Shown here in pieces: positions 1 to 9,506 of a DNA stretch of 64,000 nt (its first letter is position 1; each line of letters starts with the position of its first letter). The stretch is from assembly GCA_020310875.1 (NCBI GenBank), contig CM035439.1, forward strand, positions 141,241,139-141,305,138, written 5' to 3'. The DNA comes from Ceratopteris richardii. Lineage: Eukaryota; Streptophyta; Polypodiopsida; Polypodiales; Pteridaceae. Both the position numbers and the translations under genes were made by a program. The notes beneath the pieces were generated by a model. It was not told the DNA's origin and did no database searches. It saw nothing but the letters and a program-made list of their open reading frames with translations.

Positions 1-818
1 CCGGGCTTTGAAAGTAGTCGTACTCTGCGGGGGTCAAACTGTGGTAGTGGCTTTCTTTGCAAGTACCTGAGTGCTTCGTTGGAGCCTACTGATTGGACTA
101 ATTCTTTGAATCCTTTGATGTATGCGTCTTCGAATCCGCCTGTGACAAGTTCTTGTTCTATTATTTTTTGACTCTCTTCCTCTGTCAGCTTTTTGCGTGC
201 CCAAACTTTTTCCATAGTTCTATACAGCTTCTTGATAGCTAGTGTGTAAGCCGCTGCTTTGTAAGTTTCATCTTCATGGGTACTTGTATCACCATGTGTG
301 TCTGTTTGTTGGGCTTGGCCATCTGTCTGTTCATGCTCTTGGGATTCTTGTGTTCCCTGGCTAGCTTTGTCGTCTCCTTCGTCGTCATCGGTTGCTGTTC
401 TTTCGTCATCAGAGCTGGACACGATCTGTCCTTGTGGCTGATCCCTGGGTGTGGTAGGGTAGCTAGGCCTTTCAAATTCTTGAGAAAACAATTGTCCTTC
501 TAAAAACTGGAACTCATTGGAGAATGCATCGGGCATCTCAAAATCAAAAGTTTGCTCCAGTGGCTCTGTTTGTCCTGGTTCTAAATGGGGTATTGGAAAA
601 GAGAAAGCTTCCGCACCAATAGTGGTGGGAAGTTCAGCTGCTGTGGTGATAGGTTCTGTGGTTGTGGCTGCTTGGGGTGCAACAGTACTGGTGGTGCCCT
701 CCGGCGTAACTGGTCTTGATAACCGTATACGAATTGGTGGTACCGTGGGAGTGGCACTGCTCTGGAGATGGTTGTGGCGAGGGTGATTCTGGGACTTGTA
801 GGCACGGGATAGTACCTC
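1..818 (-). pseudogene. Accessory protein 1 of element A, acidic C-terminal part (partial at window edge)
   Basis: On the minus strand one frame is open from the TGA at 819-821 down to the first base. It encodes a Pro/Thr-rich stretch, then a long acidic Asp/Glu/Gln/Ser segment (about 300-450), then a charged helical part. It lies in another frame from the globular domain at 634-1470, so a frameshift between about 670 and 818 separates them. In element B the equivalent place holds an acidic and coiled-coil protein (11264-13021). I infer one original protein of globular domain, acidic linker and helical tail. The function is unknown. Confidence 0.5.
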
Positions 819-1470
819 TCATCCGCTTTCCGGCTCTGCCTTTGCTAGACTTTCTAGCCTTCCTAGTGGTGCCTTTAAATGCTTTCAGTTCCTCACTGGT
901 CATGGCACGCTCAATTGGTAAGTCATACGCCAAGCACATATATATGATCCTGGTGAGGGTACAGCACCCATTGATTACCTTCTTTCGCTCCCACCTATGT
1001 TGTGCCAAATAGAGCTGATCAATTATCCAGCTGGCGAGATCAACCGTTTGCGGTCCAGTACATGCTAAGTATAGACCAAACCAGATTCTTCTGTGGGGCA
1101 TGGTAAAACGATCCTGAGCTGGGAAAGCAAAGTGCTGCATGCATATCCGTAATGGCTTAGAAAGCTCAGGGGTTATGGCAGAAATATCCTCACACTTAGT
1201 TACGTCACCACGTTTCATCTGCTCTGGGATTAGCCGTTCTCTCTCCGTCGGAGTGTGTGTTCCATGTATTTTCAGAGCTGCGCGAATTAAATCTTTAGAC
1301 AAATAAAACCTTCTGAATGGAGGATCATTTACCAAGGATGGTAACATGAATGTGCCAGGTAGATCCTTGTTTTCGGAAGTTGTCAAGGTGGTTACTAGGT
1401 AAAAACATCTGTAAAAAATCGGGTTTAGGTAGAGGGTCGCTAAAATATTATGTAAATCCCGCTCATGCCC
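634..1470 (-). pseudogene. Accessory protein 1 of element A, globular domain
   Basis: About 250-280 codons, homologous to the ORF at 13479-14330 in element B. Shared features in order are a start of the type LIRAALKIHG/HIRAALQFYS, a core MPH motif followed by a hydrophobic strand, then DQL...HWE/RWE, a Lys-rich bend with NG, an L-T-[KR]-I-I-Y helix, and a basic KRKR-like cluster. The listed first codon is TTG; the frame stays open upstream to a TAA near 1478, and alignment with B suggests the true protein continues into the ORF at 1463-1798 after a frameshift. It sits downstream of integrase and protease 2, where Athila-type elements carry env-like ORFs, but I see no signal peptide or clear membrane segment. 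It vaguely resembles the 'putative plant transposon protein' domain; I could not test this. Confidence 0.55.
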
Positions 1471-1798
1471 AAACGTGCGTTAGATCTTGTGTATTCTGCA
1501 GTCCTTCAAATTCTCTTGAAAAGAACTTGTACTTGGTCCATGTGCGAAGATCAAATGCCAAATTGGCCTCAAATATGAAATCAGCGTCTGCTAATGGTCC
1601 TGCTAGGCCTTGAAACCAATGAGAATTACGATGAATCTTCTCAGTGTACCCTCTAGGAGGATCGTCGATTGGCATGGGTCCTGGAAAACCTTGAAACTCT
1701 GGTGGTTGCATAGTAGGATAAGATTCCGCGAGTAATTCTCCAATATTGGCCACTGGTGTGCTTGGGCCAGCTTCAGATGGTCCTGCTTCGGTTTGCAT
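1463..1798 (-). pseudogene. Accessory protein 1 of element A, N-terminal segment
   Basis: An ORF of 111 codons with an ATG start (MQTEAGPSEAGPS), a Gly/Pro-rich stretch and a Trp-Phe motif in NSHWFQGLAGPLADADF. B's ORF at 14467-14709 has a similar RGHWFLDSEAAM motif at the matching place, just ahead of the globular domain, so this is probably the real N terminus of accessory protein 1. It ends at a stop reached through a frameshift near 1463-1475, where the next frame takes over. The 230 bases between this ATG and the upstream ORF (1799-2028) could hold a splice acceptor or internal promoter; no clear signal is visible. Confidence 0.5.
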
Positions 1799-2028
1799 GA
1801 TGACTGATGAGCTAATGGAAAAGATCTGCTACAAAAGATTAACACATTAGTATGGAAATTAATTATGATCCCATTAAGGTGAGACCGCAATCCTTTTCCA
1901 TAACCGATGTGTAACCCGTGTAGCCAAGTGTCATGAAGTGATTGATGCAATGATTATTTGCAAAACTAATGCAAGTCTCTAGACGCCTACATTGTCAGAT
2001 TATGCATACAATTCTTGATGAGCTTTTA

Positions 2029-4490
2029 TTATGCATGATGTGGGGTTTGGGTGTATGAATTTATACAAGGTTTGGTTGAAGGTGAATTAGTACAAGGGTG
2101 GAGTTTAAACGGGGTGGGAGAATTGTTAGATACGATGGTACAAGAAGACGTCTGGATACGTTTCGGTATCCATTTCCTAAGAGTCTTGGAGTGGGTGGTA
2201 TGTTTCTGCTGAGGGACAAAAAGCGGTATCGGGTTTGGTGGTATTGAAGGATGGAAAGATTTCTGCGGGGTATATATTACATGGCTTGAGGGTTGGGCTA
2301 TAATACATTGCTTGGGTACCCAAATCTGCATGGGTGTTGGTCGATTGATAAGATACTTCTTGGCGATCCAAATCTGTCGAGTACTTGTAGAAGAAGATCG
2401 AGGGGACTTTGGATGCTGACTCTGCTTCTTTTGAAACTTTGTCCTGTTCTCGTCTGCAGTGTTGCCAATAGCCTGTGATTGCTGTCCTTTTGGCACCCAT
2501 ATTTGTCTCGTGCCACTTGTTCCGTGATGTTGATACTTCTGCTTTCTTTGCCTTGTCTGGTGATGTCGTCGATCTGGGTTCCTCTGTTGTGGTTGATTCC
2601 TTCGAGGTTGGGTTTGAGAGGTCCAATGGACGCTCTGCTTTGGAAAAGAAGGGAGATCCAACACTTGCGTGACCTGCCCATTAGGAAGTGATTCGTTATG
2701 TATCTTTAATCTAGGCCAGTCCGCAGCAAGTTTGGAAGGATGAGCACTGCAGGGTGTTGTGCTCATTTGGCCGCTGATGCAACCCACCTGACCGCTAATT
2801 GTGTTCATCTGCCCTAGCGGTTGGGTAGCTGCCCCTTCTAGTTTGCAGGAAGCCCCAGGGAAGATCTCCTGTCGTCCTTCTGATTGACAATTGTCCATAG
2901 CCAAGCCCGAGTGGGTTGGTGTAGACGTAACGTGACTGGTCTGACCCAAGATCTTCCGGTCTTCCATCGCATGCGTTTCATAGGGTCTAGGGTTACAAAC
3001 CTCAATCGGAATGCCGTTAGGGAAGTCAAGGGGTATCACTCGCTTCTGTTCTAAGGTTCCAATCTGTATGGAGCCTTGTCTAAGATTTAGGTCCACTGAG
3101 TGATCGTATAGCCAATCTTGGCCAAGGATTAGGGGTTCTATCAAGTCGTCATCATGGCACACTAGTAGCTTCGCTGTCATGGTCACATCCTTAATGAGGA
3201 TAGGAAGGTCCACCTCACCCATGCAAGGGGTTTCCATGCCTCCTAGGCCTATGAGGTATGCCTCAATTGGCCGCATTTCTATTCCTGAATCTTTATAGTG
3301 AGACCATCTAATCGCACTAGTCACAGCACCTGAGTCAATTAAAGCCCTGAGCTCTTGGCAAGGGTTGCCGTGCTCTAGCCTGACTGTAATGAATGGTCTC
3401 CTGTCCACTATACTAGGATGAGTGTTTGACTTTACTTGACACATGGCCATGGGGTATCTGGGTGTAGTTTCCAGATGGTTATAATGTTCTCTCCCTAGTC
3501 CTTGTCTTCTTAACTTCATGCGTTTAATGCGTTCTATTGCTTCTGCCTGAGCTTCCGCTCGTATTCTATTTTCTTCCTCCTTACGTTTCTTTGCCAACGT
3601 GAGTCGTCTAAGCATATCCTCAGTAAGAGGTTCCTGATATAGCTTGACTCTACAGCCACTAATGTAATTAGGCATTATATCTCCTTCTAAAGTGGCTAAT
3701 TGTACTGCTCCACTTGTTGAGAGTCTGTTAATGATCATAGGTCCATAACCTCGCTTTTCTAACTTACGTGCGTGTTGCTTCAGCGTATATACTAGAACTA
3801 AATCTCCTTTTTTTAGGCCTTTATCTTTCACATGTGCATCAAAATATGCTTTCTGTCGCTTCTTCACTGCATATATTCCTACTGCTGCCTTTAGCCTGGT
3901 TTCTCCTAATCGTTCCAAGTCCATTATTCTCGCTGATAATTCATGGCCGGTCCACTGATGTTCTTGTGCAACCTTAAGGGTCGGTATCAAGAGGTCCAAA
4001 GGAAGCACTACATTCTCGCCAAAAACCATCTGAAAGGGAGTTGCATTGAGTACGGTCTTGTAGGCCACTCGATATGCCCAAACAGCATGGTGTAACTGTT
4101 TGTCCCAATCTGAACGTTTGTTGTTCACGAGTTTTGTCAGTACGTTACAAAGGATCTTATTAGTGCTTTCAGCCTGACCATTGGCCTGAGGATGATATGG
4201 TGCAGATTTCTTGTGAATCACCATAAAATCTTGTAACAAATATTCAATGACTTGGTTTAGAAAGTGAGTGCCTCGATCGCTCACTAACTCTATAGGCAGT
4301 CCATATCTTGTAAAGACATTTTCAAATAAGAATTTTGCAGTTTTGTGTGCATCATTCTTTTTCGTGGCTTTTGCCTCTACCCATTTCGTAAGATAATCTG
4401 TGGCAACAATAATGTATTCAGCATGTGTACCTTTTGCAGGGGGGTTAATGGGTCCTACAAAGTCTATACCCCACTTAGAAAATGCACGTC
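2029..4490 (-). CDS. Integrase core and C-terminal domain fused to a second retropepsin-like protease and W-PK motifs (element A)
   Basis: The open frame enters at a one-base frameshift near 4488 and runs without a stop to 2029. From high to low coordinates it has the integrase core with WGIDFVGP, the first Asp in ATDYLTKW, the second in VSDRGTHF and the catalytic Glu in QANGQAESTNK (Glu39 of the 751-residue ORF counted from 4284), then the C-terminal GDLVLVY...GPMIIN region. A basic/acidic helix (about 225-265) follows. Next is a complete retropepsin-like unit, with LIDSGA at about 315-320 and LILGQDWL at about 385-392, then a Gln/Ser/Pro-rich tail with four W-[IV]-x-K motifs. A protease domain behind integrase, in the same frame, is the outstanding feature. 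Element B repeats it at 15824-16294. Confidence 0.85.
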
Positions 4491-6811
4491 CTGGGTTTCA
4501 ATGGCATTTCATCTCTGCGAGTAGGAAACTGAGTTCTTTGGCACACATCACATCTCTTTACATAGGTATGAGCATCCATGTGAAGAGTGGGCCACCATAA
4601 TCCTGCAAAGAGGATGGCTTTGATTATCCTATCGGGTCCAAAATGACCTCCTCCAACACCTTGGTGTGCAGTCTCTAGTATGCTCAGATAATCGCTCTCA
4701 TGAACACATTGTCTTAGATATCCATCTCGTCCTCTTTTGTATAGGTTATCGCCAATAAGTGAATAGTCGTGAGCTTCCTGCTCTAGACTACGTTGTCGAG
4801 CTACGGTCATGCCTTGAGGGAATGTCTTCGTCCTCAAGTATGTCACTAATTGTTCACTCCAGTCTGGTGTGAAAGACACATGATACAATGTAGCATGCTC
4901 TACTGGTGGTCTTTCACAACAAACATGGCATTCTTTACACAACTTGTAGACATCTACTTCCATCGTAGGCCAATATACTCCTAATCTATGCAGAGTCTGT
5001 AATGTTCGATGTTTTGAATGATGTTGCTTTAGTGCACCTACATGTGCTAATTGCAACCAATTCGCATGTTCTGATTCATCTACACAACAAGAAAGAATCT
5101 TTTGATTATCCTGTTTATATATGCTTCCTGTCATTATTTGGTATCTCTGAGACTTGGTAATCTCTCCTTCTTTGATCTTTATCCTAGGATTCTTGGGTCC
5201 ATATGTGAGAATAGGGACTATAGGTTTAGCCCATTCAGGTGCTATCTCAAGATTAAACAAGTATGCATCTGGTAGATCATCCGCTACTCCTTGAGGAGCT
5301 TCTCCTGAGGTTAATCTTGAAAGGTGGTCAGCTCTGAGATGTGTCTTTCCTTTCCTAACCACAACTTCAAAATCATATTCCATGAGTAATAGAAACCAAC
5401 GTATTAGTCGTCCTGTGTTACATGGCTTGTTGACTAAATACAATAGTGCTTGATGATCTGTAAAGAACTTGAACTTGTTTGCCAACAAATAATGTCTGAA
5501 TTCCTTTACCGCGTAGATCATCCCTAATCCCTCTCGTTCCGTCGTGGTGTAATTTCTCTCTGCTGCATTCAATTGTCTGCTCGCGTAAGCTATGGGGAGA
5601 TCTATATTACCTTCATTCGTGGGTTGTGCTAACACACATCCTATGGCATAATTGGATGCATCCACATGTACATGGAATGGCTTACTCCAATCTGGGGTTT
5701 TCAATATAGGTGCTGAGCACAAGCGTCGTTTAAGTTCATTGAATGAATTTTCACATTCATTTGTCCATTCGAAATTGGTTAAAAGAGAGTACAAAGGCTT
5801 GGCTATGATTGCATACATGTGTATGAATCTCCTATAATATCCGCAATGGCCCATAAATGCCTGTACCTCTTTGATGTTCGTCGGCCTAGGTAGATCTGCA
5901 ATTACTTTCACCTTTTCTTCATCCGTAGAGATTCCATTTTTTGACACAATGTGTCCTAGAATTTTGCCTTGTCTGACCATGAAAACACATTTTTCTGGGT
6001 TCAAACAAACCTGATATTCTCGACATTTGTCAAATATTTGTCTTAACTCTGGGATATGTGTCTGTCTTACATTTGAATGTGCACATAAGTCATCGACATA
6101 AACTTCCAAACTCTTGCGTAAGAATTCCTTAAAAACATGACACATGAGTCGCTGGAAAGTGGCGGGTGCATTTGTTAAGCCAAATGGCATCACACGAAAT
6201 GCAAATATGCCCCATTCAGTGGCAAATGCCGTCTTGTGTTGATCTTCTGGAGCAATGGCTACTTGATTATAACCTGAAAATCCATCAAGAAAGCTGTAAA
6301 CTTCCTTGCCCGCAACTCTTTCCAATAGATGTTCCGTGATAGGAAGAGGATAACTGTCTCTAATCGTGGCGGCATTAACTTTTTTAAGGTTAATACACAC
6401 ACGCAATTTTCCATTCTTCTTGGGCACAACCACAATGGGGGATACCCATTCGGTATGCTCAATTTCGTAAATGAATCCTGCTTCTATCAAGCGATCTATC
6501 TCCTCTTTAATCTTCGCAGCGTAGTTATCATTGTACGTGTAAGGTTTTTGTTTTGTCGGTTTTGCATCTAGAGTCATAGGGATTCTATGAGAACATATAT
6601 CTGGATCTACTCCTTTCAAATCTTTGTAACTCCACACAAAAACATCTCTATCTTCGCGCAATAGGGCAACTAGCTCTTCTTCTTCTTCCTTCGTCAAATC
6701 ATGCCCTATGTATGTACATTTTTCTTCTTCTCCTTCTATAGCAACGATTATTTTCTTGGTTTTCTCTCGGTTATCATATACTTGTCCGTCATTCGCCTTT
6801 CTATTAGGCAT
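4475..6811 (-). CDS. Reverse transcriptase, RNase H and duplicated integrase H2C2 modules (element A)
   Basis: 778 codons. RT covers about residues 100-290, with the KKNGKLRVCINLKKVNAAT block, SFLDGFSGYNQ, VMPFGLTNAPATFQ and catalytic YVDD at 238-241. RNase H covers about 345-500, with Asp384 in HVDAS, Glu in TEREG, Asp452 in TDHQALL and Asp495 in ADHLSR. Two H2C2 zinc modules follow. The first has His590-X6-His597 and Cys625-X2-Cys628; the second has His716-X6-His723 and Cys754-X2-Cys757. Each is preceded by a Y-x-[LI]-x-x-x-x-[IL]-Y-K segment, so a block of about 80 residues is duplicated. It joins the upstream ORF across a single in-frame TGA (6812-6814) and the downstream integrase core across a frameshift near 4488. 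Confidence 0.92.
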   Translation of the reverse strand: MPNRKANDGQVYDNREKTKKIIVAIEGEEEKCTYIGHDLTKEEEEELVALLREDRDVFVWSYKDLKGVDPDICSHRIPMTLDAKPTKQKPYTYNDNYAAKIKEEIDRLIEAGFIYEIEHTEWVSPIVVVPKKNGKLRVCINLKKVNAATIRDSYPLPITEHLLERVAGKEVYSFLDGFSGYNQVAIAPEDQHKTAFATEWGIFAFRVMPFGLTNAPATFQRLMCHVFKEFLRKSLEVYVDDLCAHSNVRQTHIPELRQIFDKCREYQVCLNPEKCVFMVRQGKILGHIVSKNGISTDEEKVKVIADLPRPTNIKEVQAFMGHCGYYRRFIHMYAIIAKPLYSLLTNFEWTNECENSFNELKRRLCSAPILKTPDWSKPFHVHVDASNYAIGCVLAQPTNEGNIDLPIAYASRQLNAAERNYTTTEREGLGMIYAVKEFRHYLLANKFKFFTDHQALLYLVNKPCNTGRLIRWFLLLMEYDFEVVVRKGKTHLRADHLSRLTSGEAPQGVADDLPDAYLFNLEIAPEWAKPIVPILTYGPKNPRIKIKEGEITKSQRYQIMTGSIYKQDNQKILSCCVDESEHANWLQLAHVGALKQHHSKHRTLQTLHRLGVYWPTMEVDVYKLCKECHVCCERPPVEHATLYHVSFTPDWSEQLVTYLRTKTFPQGMTVARQRSLEQEAHDYSLIGDNLYKRGRDGYLRQCVHESDYLSILETAHQGVGGGHFGPDRIIKAILFAGLWWPTLHMDAHTYVKRCDVCQRTQFPTRRDEMPLKPRTCIF

Positions 6812-8521
6812 TCATACCATGATTCTTCTATCTTCGATTTCATATTTCTTGAAGTTCTCGGGTACTTCAAACAAAGATTCTTCTTTTTCTGTCATGGTGT
6901 CTTTCTTCTTTCTTTTCTTGCCTTCACTTTTAGTAGTCACTTGAGTGGCTAACCTTACCTCATTCGTAATTTCCTCGTGTCTCTGAGGGTGAGTCTCTAC
7001 CTCGAAAAAATATTCTTCCTGTGATGCAAAGGGAGAATCCATGATAATTGATTCTAAATCAAAATCGCTTGCATCCTCAAATGCATCAGTGTTAGGTTCA
7101 CACTCTTCTAAAATTGCATCGCACATGATTGGCTCTATCGTGAAAACTGAAATGTCATAGCCATCCTCGTCACAGTGGGGTGTCCATTGTTCTTCATTGA
7201 TGGCTACATCCATGGTTGCTAGGATTTCTGCCCAACCATGGGGTTCAAACTCTTCGTCAGGGAATACTACAGGTGCATAAGCTGGATCTTGAAGGGTTCG
7301 TGGATGTTGTTCTGCACCTAAGGTCCTGGCTTCTAACCTTTCTTCCTCTTGTTTGGCTACTTTACACATCCATAAATGAGTATCCTCATGCAACCAAGAA
7401 GGATCTGATTCTAATGAGTGCACAGATTCCGTCTCTACTGGTGTCTTATGGATGGTATTCCATTGTATTGGGGGTACATCTCTATGTGAATAGTCTTTAA
7501 GATTGACTTTGGTAGTCACTCCTAAATGTTGCAAGTACAAAGAATTAGTTCCCCAATCTTGTACAATTTGCAACTGACGCATGAATGGTCGTCCCAATAT
7601 CATCTCATAAGCATGATTTTTTGCAAAGTCACATATGGCGAAAGTATGCTCAAATTCTACACCACAAGTGGTGAGTGATATGCCTTCTAGTAAGCCTAAT
7701 GGTTTTTCTATGTGTCCATCAGCCATTTGTAGCTTCATCCTGGTGGGTCTCAATGCTGGCTTACCCCAACGTTTCCATAAAGCGGTGGTAGCGATGGCTA
7801 CTCCGGCTCCAGAATCTAAGATGGCTTTCGTGGTGTAGCCCTGATGGGTTATCGGAAGATACGTGTTACCTTCCTCTCCTTCACTTACATCTCCGATCTT
7901 TTCTATGGGTATCTCTCGTACCTTATTTTGTGATCCTATTTGTGAGGGAGTAGTAGCAAGCTCGGGGAATTGATTTGCTACATGTTTCCACAATTCTGGT
8001 TTTACCTTTAACAACTCCTCTAGAGTGAGATTACATTGTACCTTGGTATTCTTGATCACTTCCGTGTTTCTAGGGATTACTGATTCTTCATTCCTCACTA
8101 TTATCGTGGGTGCTCTCATACTAATAGACTTTGCTTCCCAAGGTCCTGTGAACTGAGGTAATTCTTGTAAAGAATTAGATTCAAATCCTGTGTGTTTACT
8201 CAGTTGCTCTTCCTCTACATCATCGTAAATAGAGGGAATGTCTTGGGGAAATTGTTCCTGCAAGTCATCTATTTCTTGAATAGGAGGATGGGTTCCTTGT
8301 TCTTTTCTCCATTTCTCTTCTTGGATTTCTCTCAAAAATTCATGTGAGTACCTATGTATGGAAGACAGGTTGTCTTGACTTTCTGAGTTGGGTACTTGAG
8401 ACAGGGATGGTGCATTCCTTTCCTGTGTCTCTGGGACAATAGGGCTCCTATGCTGATCCTTTTTCTCTGTGTAATTCCGGTTTTGCCATGTTATTCCAAT
8501 TGAGATATCTAGAGGCTTCAA
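6812..8521 (-). CDS. Retropepsin and flanking domains (element A)
   Basis: 569 codons. After an acidic Gln/Glu-rich N-terminal part comes LEELLKVKP (about 168-176), found also in E just upstream of its protease. The retropepsin follows, with ILDSGAGVAIAT (catalytic Asp236) and ILGRPFM at about 308-314, and QMADGH between them. Behind it is a conserved module of unknown role with EEFEPHGWAEILATMD, matched in B (25816-26073) and E (about 29.7 kb). The C-terminal stretch has many Lys/Glu and leads towards RT. The stop at 6812-6814 is a lone TGA in frame with the RT ORF; E has Gln at the same place, so it is probably a nonsense mutation. The protein would cut the Gag-Pol polyprotein in the virus-like particle. 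Confidence 0.9.
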   Translation of the reverse strand: MKPLDISIGITWQNRNYTEKKDQHRSPIVPETQERNAPSLSQVPNSESQDNLSSIHRYSHEFLREIQEEKWRKEQGTHPPIQEIDDLQEQFPQDIPSIYDDVEEEQLSKHTGFESNSLQELPQFTGPWEAKSISMRAPTIIVRNEESVIPRNTEVIKNTKVQCNLTLEELLKVKPELWKHVANQFPELATTPSQIGSQNKVREIPIEKIGDVSEGEEGNTYLPITHQGYTTKAILDSGAGVAIATTALWKRWGKPALRPTRMKLQMADGHIEKPLGLLEGISLTTCGVEFEHTFAICDFAKNHAYEMILGRPFMRQLQIVQDWGTNSLYLQHLGVTTKVNLKDYSHRDVPPIQWNTIHKTPVETESVHSLESDPSWLHEDTHLWMCKVAKQEEERLEARTLGAEQHPRTLQDPAYAPVVFPDEEFEPHGWAEILATMDVAINEEQWTPHCDEDGYDISVFTIEPIMCDAILEECEPNTDAFEDASDFDLESIIMDSPFASQEEYFFEVETHPQRHEEITNEVRLATQVTTKSEGKKRKKKDTMTEKEESLFEVPENFKKYEIEDRRIMV

Positions 8522-9091
8522 ACAAAGCTTGTGCTAGTTCTACCATCTTCATGCAAAGTTTAGTTCTCTCAATTTCTAGATCAGCTCGAGGGTAGTTTTT
8601 GCTCATTTCAGCTACTTGAGGTCCCTCTTTTAATCTAGCCTGATATGCACAAAACATCATGTCTAGGTTTTCTGGTATGGGTTCCGCTAAAACTGATCCT
8701 GCTTTTTGAGCTGGATTCTCTTGATTCAATTCCTGTGAAGTCAATTCTTGGATTTTGGCTCTAGATTCCTTCAAACTTCCTTCCAACTCACTTATCTTTT
8801 TACTCCACTTTCTCTTAATTCTTTCTCTAGAATCTTTCCAAGATTTTGTCTTTTTACTGCTAGATTCTGCAACTTCACTACTTCCAGCTACTTTCTCCTG
8901 ATTAAGCTGTTGGTTCTGTAAGAGCGCCTGGGCTCTTGTTATAGCTTGGATAGACACGTATGTAGGGTTGGATCCATCTGCGTTATTTACAATACCTATC
9001 ACGTTGATAGGTGTCACATTCGAAGCATTAACTGGATTTTTAGGACAATCTTTGATTATGTGCTCTTTGCCACAATCAGCACAAAAGCCTT
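8448..9091 (-). pseudogene. Gag C-terminal remnant with CCHC knuckle and linker (element A)
   Basis: The frame is open from a TAG in the repeat array at about 9110 to 8448. It begins with a zinc knuckle CADCGKEHIIKDC (C-X2-C-X3-H-X4-C), then a linker with AITRAQA, a motif shared with E (31.4 kb) and B (52.5 kb), a Lys/Glu-rich coiled region and a helix ending ALFEASRYL. A frameshift near 8450-8480 leads into the protease ORF. The gag matrix/capsid part seen in B and E is missing upstream, replaced by tandem repeats. The X3 spacing between the second Cys and His is shared by all knuckles of this lineage. Confidence 0.7.
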
Positions 9092-9506
9092 GGATGCTAA
9101 TCAGTAATAGCTAATCAGTAATAGCTAATTAGTAACAAGCTAATCAGTAATAGCTAATCAGTAATAGCTAATCAGTAATAGCTAATCAGTAATAGCTAAT
9201 CAGTAATAGCTAATCAGTAATAGCTAATTCATAATAGCTAATTAGTAATAGCTACTTAGTAATAATTGATTACTAACAAGCTAAATATTAATTCGTAATA
9301 GCTAATTTGTAATAGCTAATTAGTAATAGGTGATTAGTAACAAGCTAATTAATAATAACTTACTAATAAACTAACTAAGAACCAGCTACTTAGTAATAGC
9401 TACTTAGTAATAGCTAATTAGTAATAGATATGATAAATTAGCTACTTAGTTATAGCTACTTAGTAATAGCTACTTAGTAATAGATACTTAGTAATAGTTA
9501 CTTAGT
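9092..9506 (+). repeat. 14-bp minisatellite (unit TAATAGCTAATCAG) at the truncated end of element A
   Basis: Nine or ten near-perfect copies of TAATAGCTAATCAG lie at about 9100-9230. They are followed by degenerate copies (TAATTAGTAATAGC, TACTTAGTAATAGC) to 9506. Short TAGCTA palindromes recur. The array starts inside what should be gag, right at the zinc knuckle, and stops where B's LTR begins. In B and E other repeat arrays sit between the LTR and gag, so this is probably A's leader array brought next to the knuckle by loss of gag. Confidence 0.9.

Larger units (their letters stand above)
1..9506 (-). mobile_element. Element A: Ty3/gypsy retrotransposon, truncated
   Basis: Minus-strand Ty3/gypsy element. 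In reading order it has a CCHC knuckle remnant (9052-9091), protease (about 7.6-7.9 kb), RT, RNase H, two H2C2 modules, integrase core, a second protease (about 3.1-3.4 kb), W-PK motifs and an accessory ORF that runs off the left edge. The N-terminal gag and both LTRs are absent. The coding part ends at 9092 in a 14-bp repeat array that abuts B's LTR at 9507. My reading is that B inserted into A's leader repeats, after or before a deletion of A's gag. One TGA (6812) and a few frameshifts (about 4488, 8460, 1470, 780) break an otherwise continuous polyprotein, so decay is moderate. Confidence 0.85.

Noticed and set aside
276-503. Plus-strand ORF with hydrophobic residues
   Set aside because: It is the antisense of the acidic accessory region of A, which is the open coding frame.
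9092-9506. Regular repeats that could be taken for a CRISPR array
   Set aside because: Units are contiguous 14-mers without spacers, in plant retrotransposon DNA.
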